A stretch of DNA of 33,548 nucleotides, taken from contig WQVX01000016.1 of NCBI GenBank assembly GCA_009785615.1, positions 1 through 33,548 on the forward strand, read 5' to 3'. The stretch comes from Defluviitaleaceae bacterium. Lineage in GTDB: Bacteria; Bacillota; Clostridia; Lachnospirales; WQUN01. The stretch's first letter is position 1, and each line of letters starts with the position of its first letter. Both the position numbers and the translations under genes were made by a program. This document shows positions 6,427 to 15,767 of this stretch, piece after piece. Under the pieces are notes generated by a model, which did not search any database, was not told where the DNA came from, and saw only the letters and a program-made list of their open reading frames with translations.

Positions 6427-8649
6427 GTGAAGATAATTTTAAATGCAAAAATAGTATTTATGCTTTTGCTTTTTATGTTGGCTATGCCTGTACAAGTGCA
6501 GGCAGTCAACGTTTTATTTGAACATCGTGAACGTACGTATTTATCTAGGGATGTAGTGTACGAGCTAAACAGAAAAGTGACTAGTGCCGGATTTTTGGAT
6601 GTACATACTCTCACAATACCATTAAACGATCCATATATCACAATAGCTCCTGTTGAATCTCATCGTGAGTTGGGCCTGAGAGAGACTACACAAGCCCTTC
6701 TTACAGCCGCAGGAGCGATTGCCGGTACAAATGCAGACTTTTTTGGCATGGCAGGAACTCACTCTCTTGCTTTTGGCCCGGTAATATCAAATGGGCAGCT
6801 TTTGTCCATCAGTGCAGAGTACAACCAAGGGCACAATGAATTTGCAACTTTTTTTCTGGATGAAAATAATATGCCTATATTGCAGTATATAAGACCGCGC
6901 ATATGGTTTACTGTAGCCGGTGTAGAAGTTGCTCAGGTAGCTGCAATTAATAAAGTCGCATCTTTTCAGCGGCCTATAATTATTAACAGGGACGGTATGC
7001 TTAATACCTCTCCTCTTAGCGCACGCTTCCCGGAATTGCGTAAAGTTATGGTACAGGACGGGGTTATTATTGGGGTAGCTCAGCATGGTGTAGTTGTACC
7101 TGAAAATGGCTTTGTAGTTGTTATGAATGAATATAACTTTTTTAGATACAGGCCGGATTTTTGGATAGGGCTTACTGCCTACTATTCAGTATTTTCCAAT
7201 CTGAATTTGGATTTGTCTCAAATACAAATGGCTGTTGGTGGTGGTGGCTTAATCTTACAGCATGGCCAAATTGTTCATGATACAGGTACTGCTATAGCAG
7301 GAAGGCACCCACGTACAGCTATAGGATTTACTCCGGATTTACAACGTGTAATCCTTATGACTGTTGATGGCCGCGGACATTCGATAGGAGCAACTCACGA
7401 AGATATGGCGATGTTAATGCTTAGGCAGGGTGTATTTAATGCCATGCATTTAGACGGCGGTGGTTCTTCTACTATGATTGCACAACCTGCGGGACGCAAT
7501 ACCGGCTTGCAAGTTGTTAACCGTGTGTCCGAAGGTTCACAGCGAGCTGTCATTAACGCAATAGGAATATTTGACCGCTCTACCCCGGGAGCAATCAGTC
7601 AATTAGTAATGCATCCCGGTTATCGTTATATTTCACGAGGCAACACTTTAACAGTGCATGTTTACGGCCTTGATCTTTATCGGCATAGAATTGGAATCCA
7701 TCAGGATCAGGTTGCATTTTCTGCATACACTATAGATCCAACAGGCCAAATGATGCCTTCTGCGGGAACATGGCTTGGTAATACGTTTATCCCTGACCGT
7801 CCGGGCTCTGTATATATCCGTGCGCATTACAGAGGGCTTTCCGCAAGCAGAGCCTACATTGTGCGCGATATAATTGCTTTGCAGTTTAATACAGATTTTA
7901 TTTTTACCGGAGGAGAAGAAATTCCATTTGTAATTTCCGGTCTTGATGCCGGAGGATCCTCTTCTGTTTTATGGCCTGAAAGAGGTTATGTGCAATTTAG
8001 AGTAACCCCACCGGAACTTGGGACTGTGCAAAACCATGTATTTATCCCTAACCAGGTGGGAACAGGGAATATTACTGCTCTTTTAGGTAGTAACTATGTA
8101 CATTTACCTGTTATGGTAGCTTCTTATTATGATGAAGTCTGCCTTTTAGAGCTTGCGGCACAAATACCACCCGGAGAGTTGCCTTTTTTGGATCCTCTTC
8201 GTACAGCTATGACCGCAGTTGTTCCGGGAAATGCTTTTGACTTTAATGTATTTGTACCGGGGGGCGTACGTTTAGCTTATTCCGCCCGACAAGAAGGCCC
8301 GGCAGCTATTTTGCAAATGTCAGCGGCTTCAGGTGGATTATTTGCAACTGATCGTTCTCAGTGGGGGCGATTTTTACCGGATATACACATGATGTCGTCA
8401 GATTTTGTAATAATACAGATGGATGCTAATCCGCTTAATTTTCCTTCACGTGATGAATTTGAACTGTTTCATCAAGCCTTGCGCACTTTGCATGAATCAG
8501 GCCGCATGGTTTTTGTGGTTTCTAATGTGAGATATTCTCCTACACTTAACTTGCGTGATGGTATCAGATACATTGACTTGGGCAATGCTGGAGTAGATAC
8601 TACAATGTGGTTTAGAGTGATTGATGGGCAGATCTGGTATGACTTCTAA
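6427..8649 (+). CDS. Large secreted phosphodiester glycosidase-domain protein (NAGPA/DUF2233 type)
   Basis: 740 residues with a GTG start after GGAAGAGG. Signal peptide at residues 1 to about 20 (hydrophobic run ending PVQVQA). The phosphodiester glycosidase domain spans about residues 55-380: GTNADFFGM, AVGGGGLILQ, RTAIGFTPD, TVDGRGHSIGATHEDMA and the hallmark NAMHLDGGGSSTM. The family includes the mammalian enzyme that uncovers mannose-6-phosphate and bacterial proteins linked to exopolysaccharide. After it come beta-rich segments (about 395-560) and a C-terminal domain of about 180 residues with SSDFVIIQMDANPLNFPSR that I do not recognise; it resembles a second catalytic or calcineurin-like region but lacks clear metal motifs. 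It lies inside the polysaccharide operon and overlaps murJ, so it probably trims or modifies a phosphodiester-linked glycan outside the cell. Confidence 0.82.
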   Translation: MKIILNAKIVFMLLLFMLAMPVQVQAVNVLFEHRERTYLSRDVVYELNRKVTSAGFLDVHTLTIPLNDPYITIAPVESHRELGLRETTQALLTAAGAIAGTNADFFGMAGTHSLAFGPVISNGQLLSISAEYNQGHNEFATFFLDENNMPILQYIRPRIWFTVAGVEVAQVAAINKVASFQRPIIINRDGMLNTSPLSARFPELRKVMVQDGVIIGVAQHGVVVPENGFVVVMNEYNFFRYRPDFWIGLTAYYSVFSNLNLDLSQIQMAVGGGGLILQHGQIVHDTGTAIAGRHPRTAIGFTPDLQRVILMTVDGRGHSIGATHEDMAMLMLRQGVFNAMHLDGGGSSTMIAQPAGRNTGLQVVNRVSEGSQRAVINAIGIFDRSTPGAISQLVMHPGYRYISRGNTLTVHVYGLDLYRHRIGIHQDQVAFSAYTIDPTGQMMPSAGTWLGNTFIPDRPGSVYIRAHYRGLSASRAYIVRDIIALQFNTDFIFTGGEEIPFVISGLDAGGSSSVLWPERGYVQFRVTPPELGTVQNHVFIPNQVGTGNITALLGSNYVHLPVMVASYYDEVCLLELAAQIPPGELPFLDPLRTAMTAVVPGNAFDFNVFVPGGVRLAYSARQEGPAAILQMSAASGGLFATDRSQWGRFLPDIHMMSSDFVIIQMDANPLNFPSRDEFELFHQALRTLHESGRMVFVVSNVRYSPTLNLRDGIRYIDLGNAGVDTTMWFRVIDGQIWYDF

Positions 8650-10270
8650 AAATTTGGATAAAAATTCCAACAAACTCAATAAAAAACCTATGATTGCTAC
8701 TGTAGGCGTAATGATGACCATTACTTTAATTGGAAAAATAATGGGCGTATTAAGAGATCGGATGCAGGGGGTATATTTTGGCACCTATTCCGCAGAGGGA
8801 ATTGCTTTTATGCAGGCAAGTTTTCTACCAAGGGTGTTTTTAGATATTATGTTTGCCTCTGTGTTTTCCGCCAGCTTTATCCCTGTCTTTAATCGCTATC
8901 TTGAGACTAAAGGAAAGGAGGCCGCCTTCAATTTGGCAGCCTCTTTTCTTAAAATTATCCTTTTGGTATCGGTAACGGTAACGGTTTTGATGATTCTTTT
9001 TGCAACACCAATTTATTCGCTTTTTTTGGATGGTGAAAGCCTAACACCGGCAACCAGAGAATTAGGTATTATTTTGCTTAGAATAATGTTCCCTCTTTTG
9101 ATTTTAAGCAGTCTGGCTTTTTCACTAACCGGAATCCTACAGTCTTTGGGGCAATTTAATATTCCTGCTGCTATGAGTGTAGCTTCTAATGGTATAATAC
9201 TACTCTACTACCTGATTTTTATTGACCAATTTGGAGTCTATGGGCTTGCAACAGCATTTTTGCTTGGCTGGAGTATGCAAGTATTGATTCAAATTCCATT
9301 TTTAATTAAGCAGAACTTCTTTAGAATTAACCGTCAAAAATCCAAATCTAAAGATCGTACTGCATTAATTGAAATCAGAAATTTAGCTTTGCCTGTAATG
9401 GTAGCCTCTTGGCTTGGGCCTATTAATTTTTTAATTAATACTCGAGCCTCTGTAAACTTATATGGAGGAGAGCACGGCTTAGTATCTCTTAATATGGCAC
9501 ATAGCCTGTATACCGTTATTACAGGCTTATTTGTGTTATCTCTGGCCAATGTGCTATTCCCTACTCTATCTAAATTGGCCGCCCGCGAAGATTGGAATGA
9601 GTATACAACTTTTTTACGAAGCAGCTTGCGTGGTCTTTTGTTTTTGTTATTGCCCATAGCTTTTGGCTTGATGACTGTTGCTCATCCCTTGGTGCGGCTG
9701 GTTTTTGAAGGTGGTCGATTTCAAGATACTTCTGTTGACATTACTGCTACAGCACTGTTTTATTTTTCTATTGGAATAGTTGGGTTTGGATTGCATGTTA
9801 TTTTAAGCCGAGCATCCTTTGCTTTGCAAGATGGTCGTGGGCCTTTAGTGACAAGCATAGTAGCTATAGCGATTAATTTTGTGCTTAGCTTTACACTTGC
9901 ACCGATTTTAGAAATAGGAGGCCCGGCTCTTGCTTCTGCTATAGCAATTAGTGTAGCGGCTATGGGGCTATTTATAAGGCTGAACCTAAGACTTCCGGAA
10001 AATATTTGGACAAAAAACATGACAGTTGATACCATTAAAATGATAATATTGGTTATATTAATGAGCATAATTGTCAGATTTGGAATTGGATTTTTAGGTA
10101 ACTTACTTACTGAAGATACTTTGTTGGATAGGGTCTTGATGATAGCCCTTCCGGCAGGATTAGGTGTAGGAATTTATATGACCGGGGCATTATTTTTAAA
10201 AATACCAGAAGCAAGGATAGGGTTAGATTGGATGTTTCATATTATGCAACGATTCAATATATGTAGGTGA
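8639..10270 (+). CDS. murJ: MurJ/MviN-family lipid II flippase
   Basis: About 543 residues with some 14 membrane segments, the fold of the MOP flippase superfamily. Family features include [16 protein letters not shown] in the first loop, [23 protein letters not shown] in the second helix region, and [19 protein letters not shown] in the middle. MurJ moves undecaprenyl-linked peptidoglycan precursor outward; placed at the end of a polysaccharide operon, this copy may instead or also move lipid-linked glycan repeats. The start is uncertain: ATG 8639, ATG 8624 and TTG 8621 are in one frame and none has a strong ribosome site. All overlap the end of the glycosidase gene, so translation is probably coupled. 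A short charged cytoplasmic leader precedes the first helix. Confidence 0.88.
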   Translation: MTSKNLDKNSNKLNKKPMIATVGVMMTITLIGKIMGVLRDRMQGVYFGTYSAEGIAFMQASFLPRVFLDIMFASVFSASFIPVFNRYLETKGKEAAFNLAASFLKIILLVSVTVTVLMILFATPIYSLFLDGESLTPATRELGIILLRIMFPLLILSSLAFSLTGILQSLGQFNIPAAMSVASNGIILLYYLIFIDQFGVYGLATAFLLGWSMQVLIQIPFLIKQNFFRINRQKSKSKDRTALIEIRNLALPVMVASWLGPINFLINTRASVNLYGGEHGLVSLNMAHSLYTVITGLFVLSLANVLFPTLSKLAAREDWNEYTTFLRSSLRGLLFLLLPIAFGLMTVAHPLVRLVFEGGRFQDTSVDITATALFYFSIGIVGFGLHVILSRASFALQDGRGPLVTSIVAIAINFVLSFTLAPILEIGGPALASAIAISVAAMGLFIRLNLRLPENIWTKNMTVDTIKMIILVILMSIIVRFGIGFLGNLLTEDTLLDRVLMIALPAGLGVGIYMTGALFLKIPEARIGLDWMFHIMQRFNICR

Positions 10271-10295
10271 TAAAAAATCATTTGGAGGAACTGCT

Positions 10296-12926
10296 ATGTT
10301 TGACAGCATAAAGAGTAAGATAATACTTCCGATATTTGGAGTTATATTGTTAATGGTTGTAATTATTGTTATGTATGTTTCTACATCAACAGCAAATCTT
10401 GTAGATAATTTTATTTCTGAAAAACTAGAGGCTACAACTCAAGCTGTACGTGCTTATCTGGCTTTATATGAACAAAAAAGCCTTGTGGCCTCTTCTGTAC
10501 TTGGTAGCAGTGCAGAACTTATTAGGCTTATGGATAGCGGAGATAGAGAAGCTGTTTGGCAGTATGTACACGAAATGCAAATGTTTTTTGGCGTGGATGC
10601 CATTATAATTGCTGACCATGAAGGTACAACTATTGCTCGCTCTCATGCAAGAGATTTCTATGGAGACAATATTGCCGGTGTCCAATCAATGAGGGTAGCA
10701 CTCCGGGGAGAGACGATATCCCTTTATACAGAAACACCAACAGTTCCTTTTGTTTTAAGCACGACATCTCCAATTTTCGATGGTGACAGGCTTATTGGTG
10801 GCGTTGTAGTAAATTTTGATATAGGTGTGTACGAATTTGCAGAAGAACTCCAAGAAATATTTGGGACAGATTTTACAATTTTTAATGGTAATACTTCAGT
10901 TGCTACTACACTTGTAAACCCTGCTACTGGAAATAGGACTTCAGGGACACAAGTAGCAACAAGTGTATCAGATATAGTTTTAGGAAGAGGAGAGCCTTTA
11001 ACCCTTGAATTGAACATACTTGGCATAATGCCTTATATAGCTCATTATTTTCCCTTACCGGGTGCTGACGGAAGCCCTTCGGGTATGCTTTTTATTGGTA
11101 TTCCTCAATCGGAAGCCATTGCTATCATAAATACTCAAAGAACTTACATGATTTTTATTGGATTTTTTGGACTTGTGGCTGCTGTTACTATAGTTTATTT
11201 TCTTGTAAATAAAATTACCAAGCCTATTGGCAATTTGACAATTGCTGCCAAGCAAATAGCTGAAGGTAATTTAAATGTCAATTTTGATACCAATAGAACC
11301 GACGAGATAGGCAAATTGGCAAAGTCCTTTAGTGATATGCAGAAAGAGTTTACCACCATGATTAATGAAATTCAAAAGAGAAACCATGAGATTTTTAAAG
11401 GCCATTTGATGAGAAGTGAAGACGATTTTACTGCAAAGGGAGATTTTCAAAAAATCCTGGATGGTGTTAATAATGTAGCTAATGGATTCTATCAGTTTTT
11501 AGATAAAATGCCTTGTGGCATCATAATTCATGATACCGAATATCGCTACAATTTCATAAACGCATATAACCAAAGCTATGGTTATGACCCCAATGTTATG
11601 CTGGGTCATTCTATTAGTGAGATGTTGCCACCCGACCAAGCGGAGTTTTTTATCGGAAAATTTAAACAAGTTGCATCTACAAGGAGGCCAATTCAATATC
11701 CAATTGAATTTACTACACTTGGTGGCAGTACCATACATGGAAGCCATACAATAGTGCCAATTAAGGATAATAAGGGCAAGATTGATGCCTACATTCATTT
11801 TTCCTATGATGTTACCGAAATGGTTCAAGCAAAACAACGTTCCGAAAAAATAAATGTTTACCAAGGTCATGAAGCTATTGATATTACCAAAAGACTTCAA
11901 GACGGGCTGGAAAAAGGTATATTACAATTTACCTATGAACCACAATCCCATGATAACGACACAGCCCAAGCAGCTTCTGCTTATAAAAAAATTGGTAATA
12001 CAATGGGCAATGCTGTTACCTTTATCAAAGGGTATGTTGATGAAATTTCACATTTATTAAAAGAATTTTCAAATAAAAACTTTGATGTGGAAATCAAGCA
12101 AATTTACGTGGGTGATTTTGCAACAATTAAACAATCTATGAATAGACTAATTTACTCTATCAGCACTCTGATATCAGAAATCCAATCTTCCACATCTCAA
12201 GTAGAAACAGGTGCAAACCAAATTTCTCTGTCCACGCAAGTGCTAATGACAAATTTTGAAGAACAGGCTACTGCTATGAGTGAAGTAAAAGAAGCTGTAA
12301 ACATCCTAACAGAAAAGACATTAACAAATGCCACTGATGCTCAATCAGCCAGTGACCTTTCCACACAAGTGCAAGATGTTGCAAACACAGGCAGTCGGCA
12401 CATGAGAGATATGTCTATGGTTATGGATGAAATTAAGCTTTCATCTTCTGAGATAGCCAAGGTAGCAAGCATTATAGATGGTATAGCTTTTCAAACAAAC
12501 CTTCTGGCTTTAAACGCATCTGTAGAAGCTGCCAGAGCGGGAGAACATGGCAAAGGCTTTGCTGTAGTGGCAGAAGAAGTGCGAAACTTAGCAGGACGAA
12601 GTTCTGAAGCCGCCAAAAACACATCTGAAATGATTGCAAAATCATTAAGTCGTGTTGATGAAGGCGTATCGAAATCTGCCGAAACAGCCGCCGCACTAGA
12701 AAAAATCGTTGAAGTAACATCAAGCGTAACGGATGTAATATCTAACATAGCCCACATTTCTAACGAACAAGCTGAAGAAATAAGCAAAATCCAAAACAGC
12801 ATGGAAGCAATCTACCGTGGAGTAACGGACAATGCTTTAGCAGTACAAAGTAATGCCTCTGTTTGTGAGGAATTATCAAGTCAAGCTACTATGTTGATGT
12901 CCTTAGTAGATAGATTCAAGGTATAG
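10296..12926 (+). CDS. Methyl-accepting chemotaxis protein with Cache-like sensor, HAMP and PAS
   Basis: 876 residues, start preceded by TTGGAGGA. Membrane helix 1 at about 9-29, an extracellular sensor of about 245 residues resembling a single-Cache domain ([35 protein letters not shown]), membrane helix 2 at about 281-303, then a HAMP domain ([20 protein letters not shown]). A PAS domain lies at about 400-505 ([20 protein letters not shown]). Two further HAMP-like segments flank it and lead into the signalling hairpin, whose tip is [20 protein letters not shown] followed by [18 protein letters not shown] (about 729-770). It has no terminal methylation pentapeptide. No other chemotaxis genes are nearby, so it reports to a CheA/CheW set elsewhere. 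The ligand is unknown. It follows murJ by 25 bases and may be cotranscribed. Confidence 0.93.
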   Translation: MFDSIKSKIILPIFGVILLMVVIIVMYVSTSTANLVDNFISEKLEATTQAVRAYLALYEQKSLVASSVLGSSAELIRLMDSGDREAVWQYVHEMQMFFGVDAIIIADHEGTTIARSHARDFYGDNIAGVQSMRVALRGETISLYTETPTVPFVLSTTSPIFDGDRLIGGVVVNFDIGVYEFAEELQEIFGTDFTIFNGNTSVATTLVNPATGNRTSGTQVATSVSDIVLGRGEPLTLELNILGIMPYIAHYFPLPGADGSPSGMLFIGIPQSEAIAIINTQRTYMIFIGFFGLVAAVTIVYFLVNKITKPIGNLTIAAKQIAEGNLNVNFDTNRTDEIGKLAKSFSDMQKEFTTMINEIQKRNHEIFKGHLMRSEDDFTAKGDFQKILDGVNNVANGFYQFLDKMPCGIIIHDTEYRYNFINAYNQSYGYDPNVMLGHSISEMLPPDQAEFFIGKFKQVASTRRPIQYPIEFTTLGGSTIHGSHTIVPIKDNKGKIDAYIHFSYDVTEMVQAKQRSEKINVYQGHEAIDITKRLQDGLEKGILQFTYEPQSHDNDTAQAASAYKKIGNTMGNAVTFIKGYVDEISHLLKEFSNKNFDVEIKQIYVGDFATIKQSMNRLIYSISTLISEIQSSTSQVETGANQISLSTQVLMTNFEEQATAMSEVKEAVNILTEKTLTNATDAQSASDLSTQVQDVANTGSRHMRDMSMVMDEIKLSSSEIAKVASIIDGIAFQTNLLALNASVEAARAGEHGKGFAVVAEEVRNLAGRSSEAAKNTSEMIAKSLSRVDEGVSKSAETAAALEKIVEVTSSVTDVISNIAHISNEQAEEISKIQNSMEAIYRGVTDNALAVQSNASVCEELSSQATMLMSLVDRFKV

Positions 12927-12955
12927 CAGGAAGTAGAAACTATATCAATAAACGT

Positions 12956-12988
12956 GAGTTCGATGAACATTTTTTGTTCATCGAACTC
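12956..12988. terminator. Strong hairpin after the chemoreceptor gene, likely terminator
   Basis: Perfect 14-bp arms GAGTTCGATGAACA (12956-12969) and TGTTCATCGAACTC (12975-12988) around a T5 loop, 30 bases after the stop codon. The downstream T-run is weak (TTGATA), so it may stabilise the message end rather than terminate efficiently. Confidence 0.6.
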
Positions 12989-13018
12989 TTGATATACTTA
13001 CAATAGCTGGGTTAATAA
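12989..13018 (+). promoter_or_regulatory. Weak candidate promoter for the lipoprotein gene
   Basis: TTGATA (12989-12994), an 18-base spacer and TAATAA (13013-13018) lie 26 bases before the ATG at 13045. It follows the hairpin directly, consistent with a new transcription unit. The match to consensus is only moderate. Confidence 0.3.
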
Positions 13019-13044
13019 CGAGTAAAATTTAAGGAGCATAATTC

Positions 13045-15489
13045 ATGAGAAAGATTTTGTTTATGGCGATGTCGCTGTTTGTTCTTATCGCTTTGGCGGC
13101 TTGTAATGGTGATGGTGACACGCTGGAAATCCCGACAACACAAAACGAAAATAACACGATCATTGTTGTTGACGAACAACAGCCGGGATCACCCCGCAAT
13201 TATACACTCGAAGAACTTGGCACAACCATCGTAGCGGCAGGTGAATTTTGGAATGATTGGTGGTATAAACGCGGGGCGTTTGCATGGGAACATATGTATG
13301 AAACCCCATGGTATTATTGGGCAGAACAACCTTACCATCCGCGTTCAAGAGGATATTTCGTACTTTTGCCATCATCAGGTTTTGAAACCATAACCGATAT
13401 TGTTCTTCATCTGCAACAATTTTACACGGATATATGGATAAACAGGGAAATGTTTGGTGATCGCACAGAAACGGCAGATTTTGAATTTCTTTTTGGAGAA
13501 CCTTCTGCTTTTGAGGAATATGACAGCGTTTTATACGTTGCCGGTGTACGCTGGGGTGCGATGCGCCCGGATTGGAATACAGCAACCCATACATTAATTT
13601 CGCAAAACGATAATATTTCTGTTGTTGAAACAGTTGTGGCGGCATTCGACCATCGGGGAAGCGGAGATGTAATGCCAACGGCAACATTCCGAATTGTGTT
13701 CGATAATGGCAGAATCGAAAATGGTCTTGGACATTGGGAATGGCCGGGTTCATCCGATGTACATGACCACCTTTTCTCTCCAATTGGAGCGTTAGAAGGA
13801 GCATGGACAAACAGAGCGGGAGAAACCGTTGCATTCACGATGCCAAACATCGGAGAAATCAGAAGAACCCCAAACGGTGCGTATGTTTTGGAAATATTAT
13901 GGGATGTGGGGGAAAGCAGAGTGTGGTTATTCCCTGTTGGGGTTGAGATGATTAGGTACAACTCCCATGGAGAGAGGATGTACAATGAAAGCGTTGTAAG
14001 CGACACATCGCAGGTGCGCTTGTTTACAGGCGATTTTGAAGTTACTTCATGTTGCACTGACGAGTTTATAAATGAACAGTTGTTTACTCGTTCCATGATT
14101 ACATCCACAGAGGAACTAAAAATCCAAATTGAGGTCGCAACAGACGAACTTCTAAGTACATTTGCCAATCTCTACCATGCAGATGTACGTGTACCCGGGC
14201 AGGGCGAAGGAGTAACCCTTGTGATATGGGCAAATCAACTACTGCATCATTTTAATGTGGCTATGCTAATCTCCGATGTGCCGGAAGATGGGGATGAATG
14301 GGGATTTAGACCCACTGACAGTTTTGGTTCTGTGAGAATGCTGTTGCCGGGCGAGGCTTTTGTCATTGAAAATTACGTGGGGGCAGGTACATTGCCTCAT
14401 CGTGGCATTAGCTTTACAGATGAAAATGGCGGGAATACAAGGGTTTTCTTTTTTACCGAAAATCAAGCCTATCCTGAACATGGCAATCAATGGATTATTC
14501 AAGAAATTGAAGCAGAGCGGCTTATTTGGGTAGCTCCGTGTGGATTCGACCCACCAAGCGAAGAGGGTGATTATTCCATTATCATCAATGGGGTAGGTTT
14601 TGTTGATAATGCGTATGGCAATGCTGATGATGTTTATACATTGGCAGGTGAACAAAATCCAACCCATGTTACCATGTCTGTATTGTGGATGCTTGGGTTA
14701 GATGTAATATCAGGTGGTGCCCAACACTCGTTACAATATAACGGCGGTTCGATTGGCGTTTCGCTTCTTTCAGTTAATTATCTTACATTTGGCGCAGACA
14801 GGGATGCAGTGGGTATTAATGATACATTTATGGCGGATGATTTCACCACGTATATACCCATATCGCTACTTAGGCATTTAGGCTTTGATGTGCATTTCGA
14901 GGGGGGTCGTGTTCATATTGATGGTCAGCTTAATGTGGATATAAATCCACATCCATTGGCAATAGCTTTGCAAAACTTCATTGACAACGCAGAAGGTGAA
15001 ACCAGAGTGTCTGTACCGGCTGTTAATGGCACTCTTGCTTTGCTTGCGATAGAATTTGTTGATGGCTTTGCGGAAGCAACAGTTTTTGTGTATACCGGTT
15101 TTGAAGTTATTTACAAAGAAATTGGAAGCATTGAGGGTTTTCCGTTCTCAGTAGGTTTTACCGGAGATGGTTGGGGCAATCTTTTAAAAGTAACCGGCGA
15201 TGGCGGAAATAGCTCTTATACCATGTTTGGTGTAGCAACCAATCCTGCCACTTCAAGAGATGAAATAGTATATTTGTTCACCATTTACGATGAATTGGTG
15301 GATGATGGAAGCCGTAGTTACTACCGCTTTGATGGTGGTTGGCCGGAAGGTATTGAGGGTGGCCGCCATTCCATTACCGAAGAAGAATTTAACACAATTC
15401 GCTATGGTTGGGGCGATTTCATAACTTGTTGGCGAGATTCTTGGGATAGCACAGAATCCATTTTGGCTTGGGTTACACCAATTTGGTGA
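13045..15489 (+). CDS. Large lipoprotein with copper-amine-oxidase-N-like stalk domain
   Basis: 814 residues, start preceded by AAGGAG. A lipoprotein signal peptide ends in LAAC with Cys20 as the lipidated residue, then an acidic, low-complexity linker. The long N-terminal region (about 50-480) is rich in Trp/Tyr and not recognised. About residues 505-640 resemble paired beta motifs of the copper amine oxidase N-terminal-like domain seen in many clostridial surface proteins (VTMSVLWMLGLDVISGG and TYIPISLLRHLGFDVHFEGG, with RVHI after it). The C-terminal part is another beta-rich domain. It probably sits on the outer face of the membrane and binds wall or ligand; it is not an amine oxidase, as no catalytic domain is present. 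Its base use appears richer in G and C than that of its neighbours, which could hint at separate origin. Confidence 0.72.
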   Translation: MRKILFMAMSLFVLIALAACNGDGDTLEIPTTQNENNTIIVVDEQQPGSPRNYTLEELGTTIVAAGEFWNDWWYKRGAFAWEHMYETPWYYWAEQPYHPRSRGYFVLLPSSGFETITDIVLHLQQFYTDIWINREMFGDRTETADFEFLFGEPSAFEEYDSVLYVAGVRWGAMRPDWNTATHTLISQNDNISVVETVVAAFDHRGSGDVMPTATFRIVFDNGRIENGLGHWEWPGSSDVHDHLFSPIGALEGAWTNRAGETVAFTMPNIGEIRRTPNGAYVLEILWDVGESRVWLFPVGVEMIRYNSHGERMYNESVVSDTSQVRLFTGDFEVTSCCTDEFINEQLFTRSMITSTEELKIQIEVATDELLSTFANLYHADVRVPGQGEGVTLVIWANQLLHHFNVAMLISDVPEDGDEWGFRPTDSFGSVRMLLPGEAFVIENYVGAGTLPHRGISFTDENGGNTRVFFFTENQAYPEHGNQWIIQEIEAERLIWVAPCGFDPPSEEGDYSIIINGVGFVDNAYGNADDVYTLAGEQNPTHVTMSVLWMLGLDVISGGAQHSLQYNGGSIGVSLLSVNYLTFGADRDAVGINDTFMADDFTTYIPISLLRHLGFDVHFEGGRVHIDGQLNVDINPHPLAIALQNFIDNAEGETRVSVPAVNGTLALLAIEFVDGFAEATVFVYTGFEVIYKEIGSIEGFPFSVGFTGDGWGNLLKVTGDGGNSSYTMFGVATNPATSRDEIVYLFTIYDELVDDGSRSYYRFDGGWPEGIEGGRHSITEEEFNTIRYGWGDFITCWRDSWDSTESILAWVTPIW

Positions 15490-15518
15490 TTAAACCGCTA
15501 ATGATTTTACCCATTTAG

Positions 15519-15599
15519 AGAATAATAATTAGGGAGGCATATTTATGGCTTATAAAATAGTAGCTATTTATGACGAAACCGGGTTTACGATAGATAAAA
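15519..15599 (+). repeat. Direct repeat, copy A: duplicated ribosome site and 5' end of the SNF2 helicase gene
   Basis: This stretch matches 17575-17656. From the ATG the two copies differ at only two of about 55 bases (GTA/GCA and GAC/GAT); in the roughly 26 bases upstream they differ at several positions with one gap. The match stops abruptly after GATAAAA. The two copies are in the same orientation and flank a segment of about 2 kb. Confidence 0.9.
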
Positions 15600-15637
15600 A
15601 AGATCCATACAATCCAAACGGGCAAATTTCAGCCTGA
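15545..15637 (+). pseudogene. 30-codon ORF: truncated copy of the SNF2 helicase start, or a leader peptide
   Basis: ATG at 15545 is preceded by a near-perfect ribosome site AGGGAGG with 7 bases of spacing. The first 18 residues, MAYKIVAIYDETGFTIDK, equal those of the SNF2 protein at 17602 except Val6 for Ala6. The next 12 residues (KDPYNPNGQISA) are unrelated, and the frame ends in TGA. The second half is built into the left arm and loop of a long hairpin (15598-15656). It is most simply a truncated gene duplicate ended by a terminator. Because the ribosome site and frame are intact, a translated leader peptide cannot be excluded. Confidence 0.6.
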
Positions 15638-15656
15638 AGGGATTTATGGATCTTTT
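15598..15656 (+). terminator. Long hairpin overlapping the 30-codon ORF, likely terminator
   Basis: Arms AAAAGATCCATA (15598-15609) and TATGGATCTTTT (15645-15656) pair perfectly over 12 bp; after a single bulged C the pairing continues as AATCC with GGATT. The T-rich tail TTTTGATTTTT follows. It would stop transcription coming from the lipoprotein gene and the short ORF before the GT39 gene. Confidence 0.65.
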
Positions 15657-15684
15657 GATTTTTATGTATTGAATATGCTATAGT
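15655..15684 (+). promoter_or_regulatory. Candidate promoter for the GT39-like gene
   Basis: TTGATT (15655-15660), an 18-base spacer and TATAGT (15679-15684). Transcription would begin near 15691, giving a leader of about 77 bases that carries the hairpin at 15707-15742. Confidence 0.35.
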
Positions 15685-15706
15685 TAATGCAAGTCAATGT
15701 ATCAAT

Positions 15707-15742
15707 AGACCCTATTGCATAGCTGAGTAATGCAATAGGTCT
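15707..15742 (+). other. Hairpin in the putative leader of the GT39-like gene
   Basis: AGACCCTATTGCAT (15707-15720) pairs with ATGCAATAGGTCT (15730-15742) over 13 bp with one bulged C around a 9-base loop. There is no T-run after it. It lies 25 bases before the ATG at 15768, so it could affect message stability or translation of the membrane glycosyltransferase. Confidence 0.5.
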
Positions 15743-15767
15743 TAATTTATGAAAGTGTGGGAAATGT

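Noticed and set aside
11499-11900. Antisense open frame inside the chemoreceptor gene
   Set aside because: It lies within the PAS-coding part of a clear chemoreceptor and has no family features.
13422-14168. Long antisense open frame (248 codons) inside the lipoprotein gene, and another at 13160-13834
   Set aside because: The plus-strand frame has a lipoprotein signal and recognisable domains; the antisense frames have low-complexity translations and no ribosome site.
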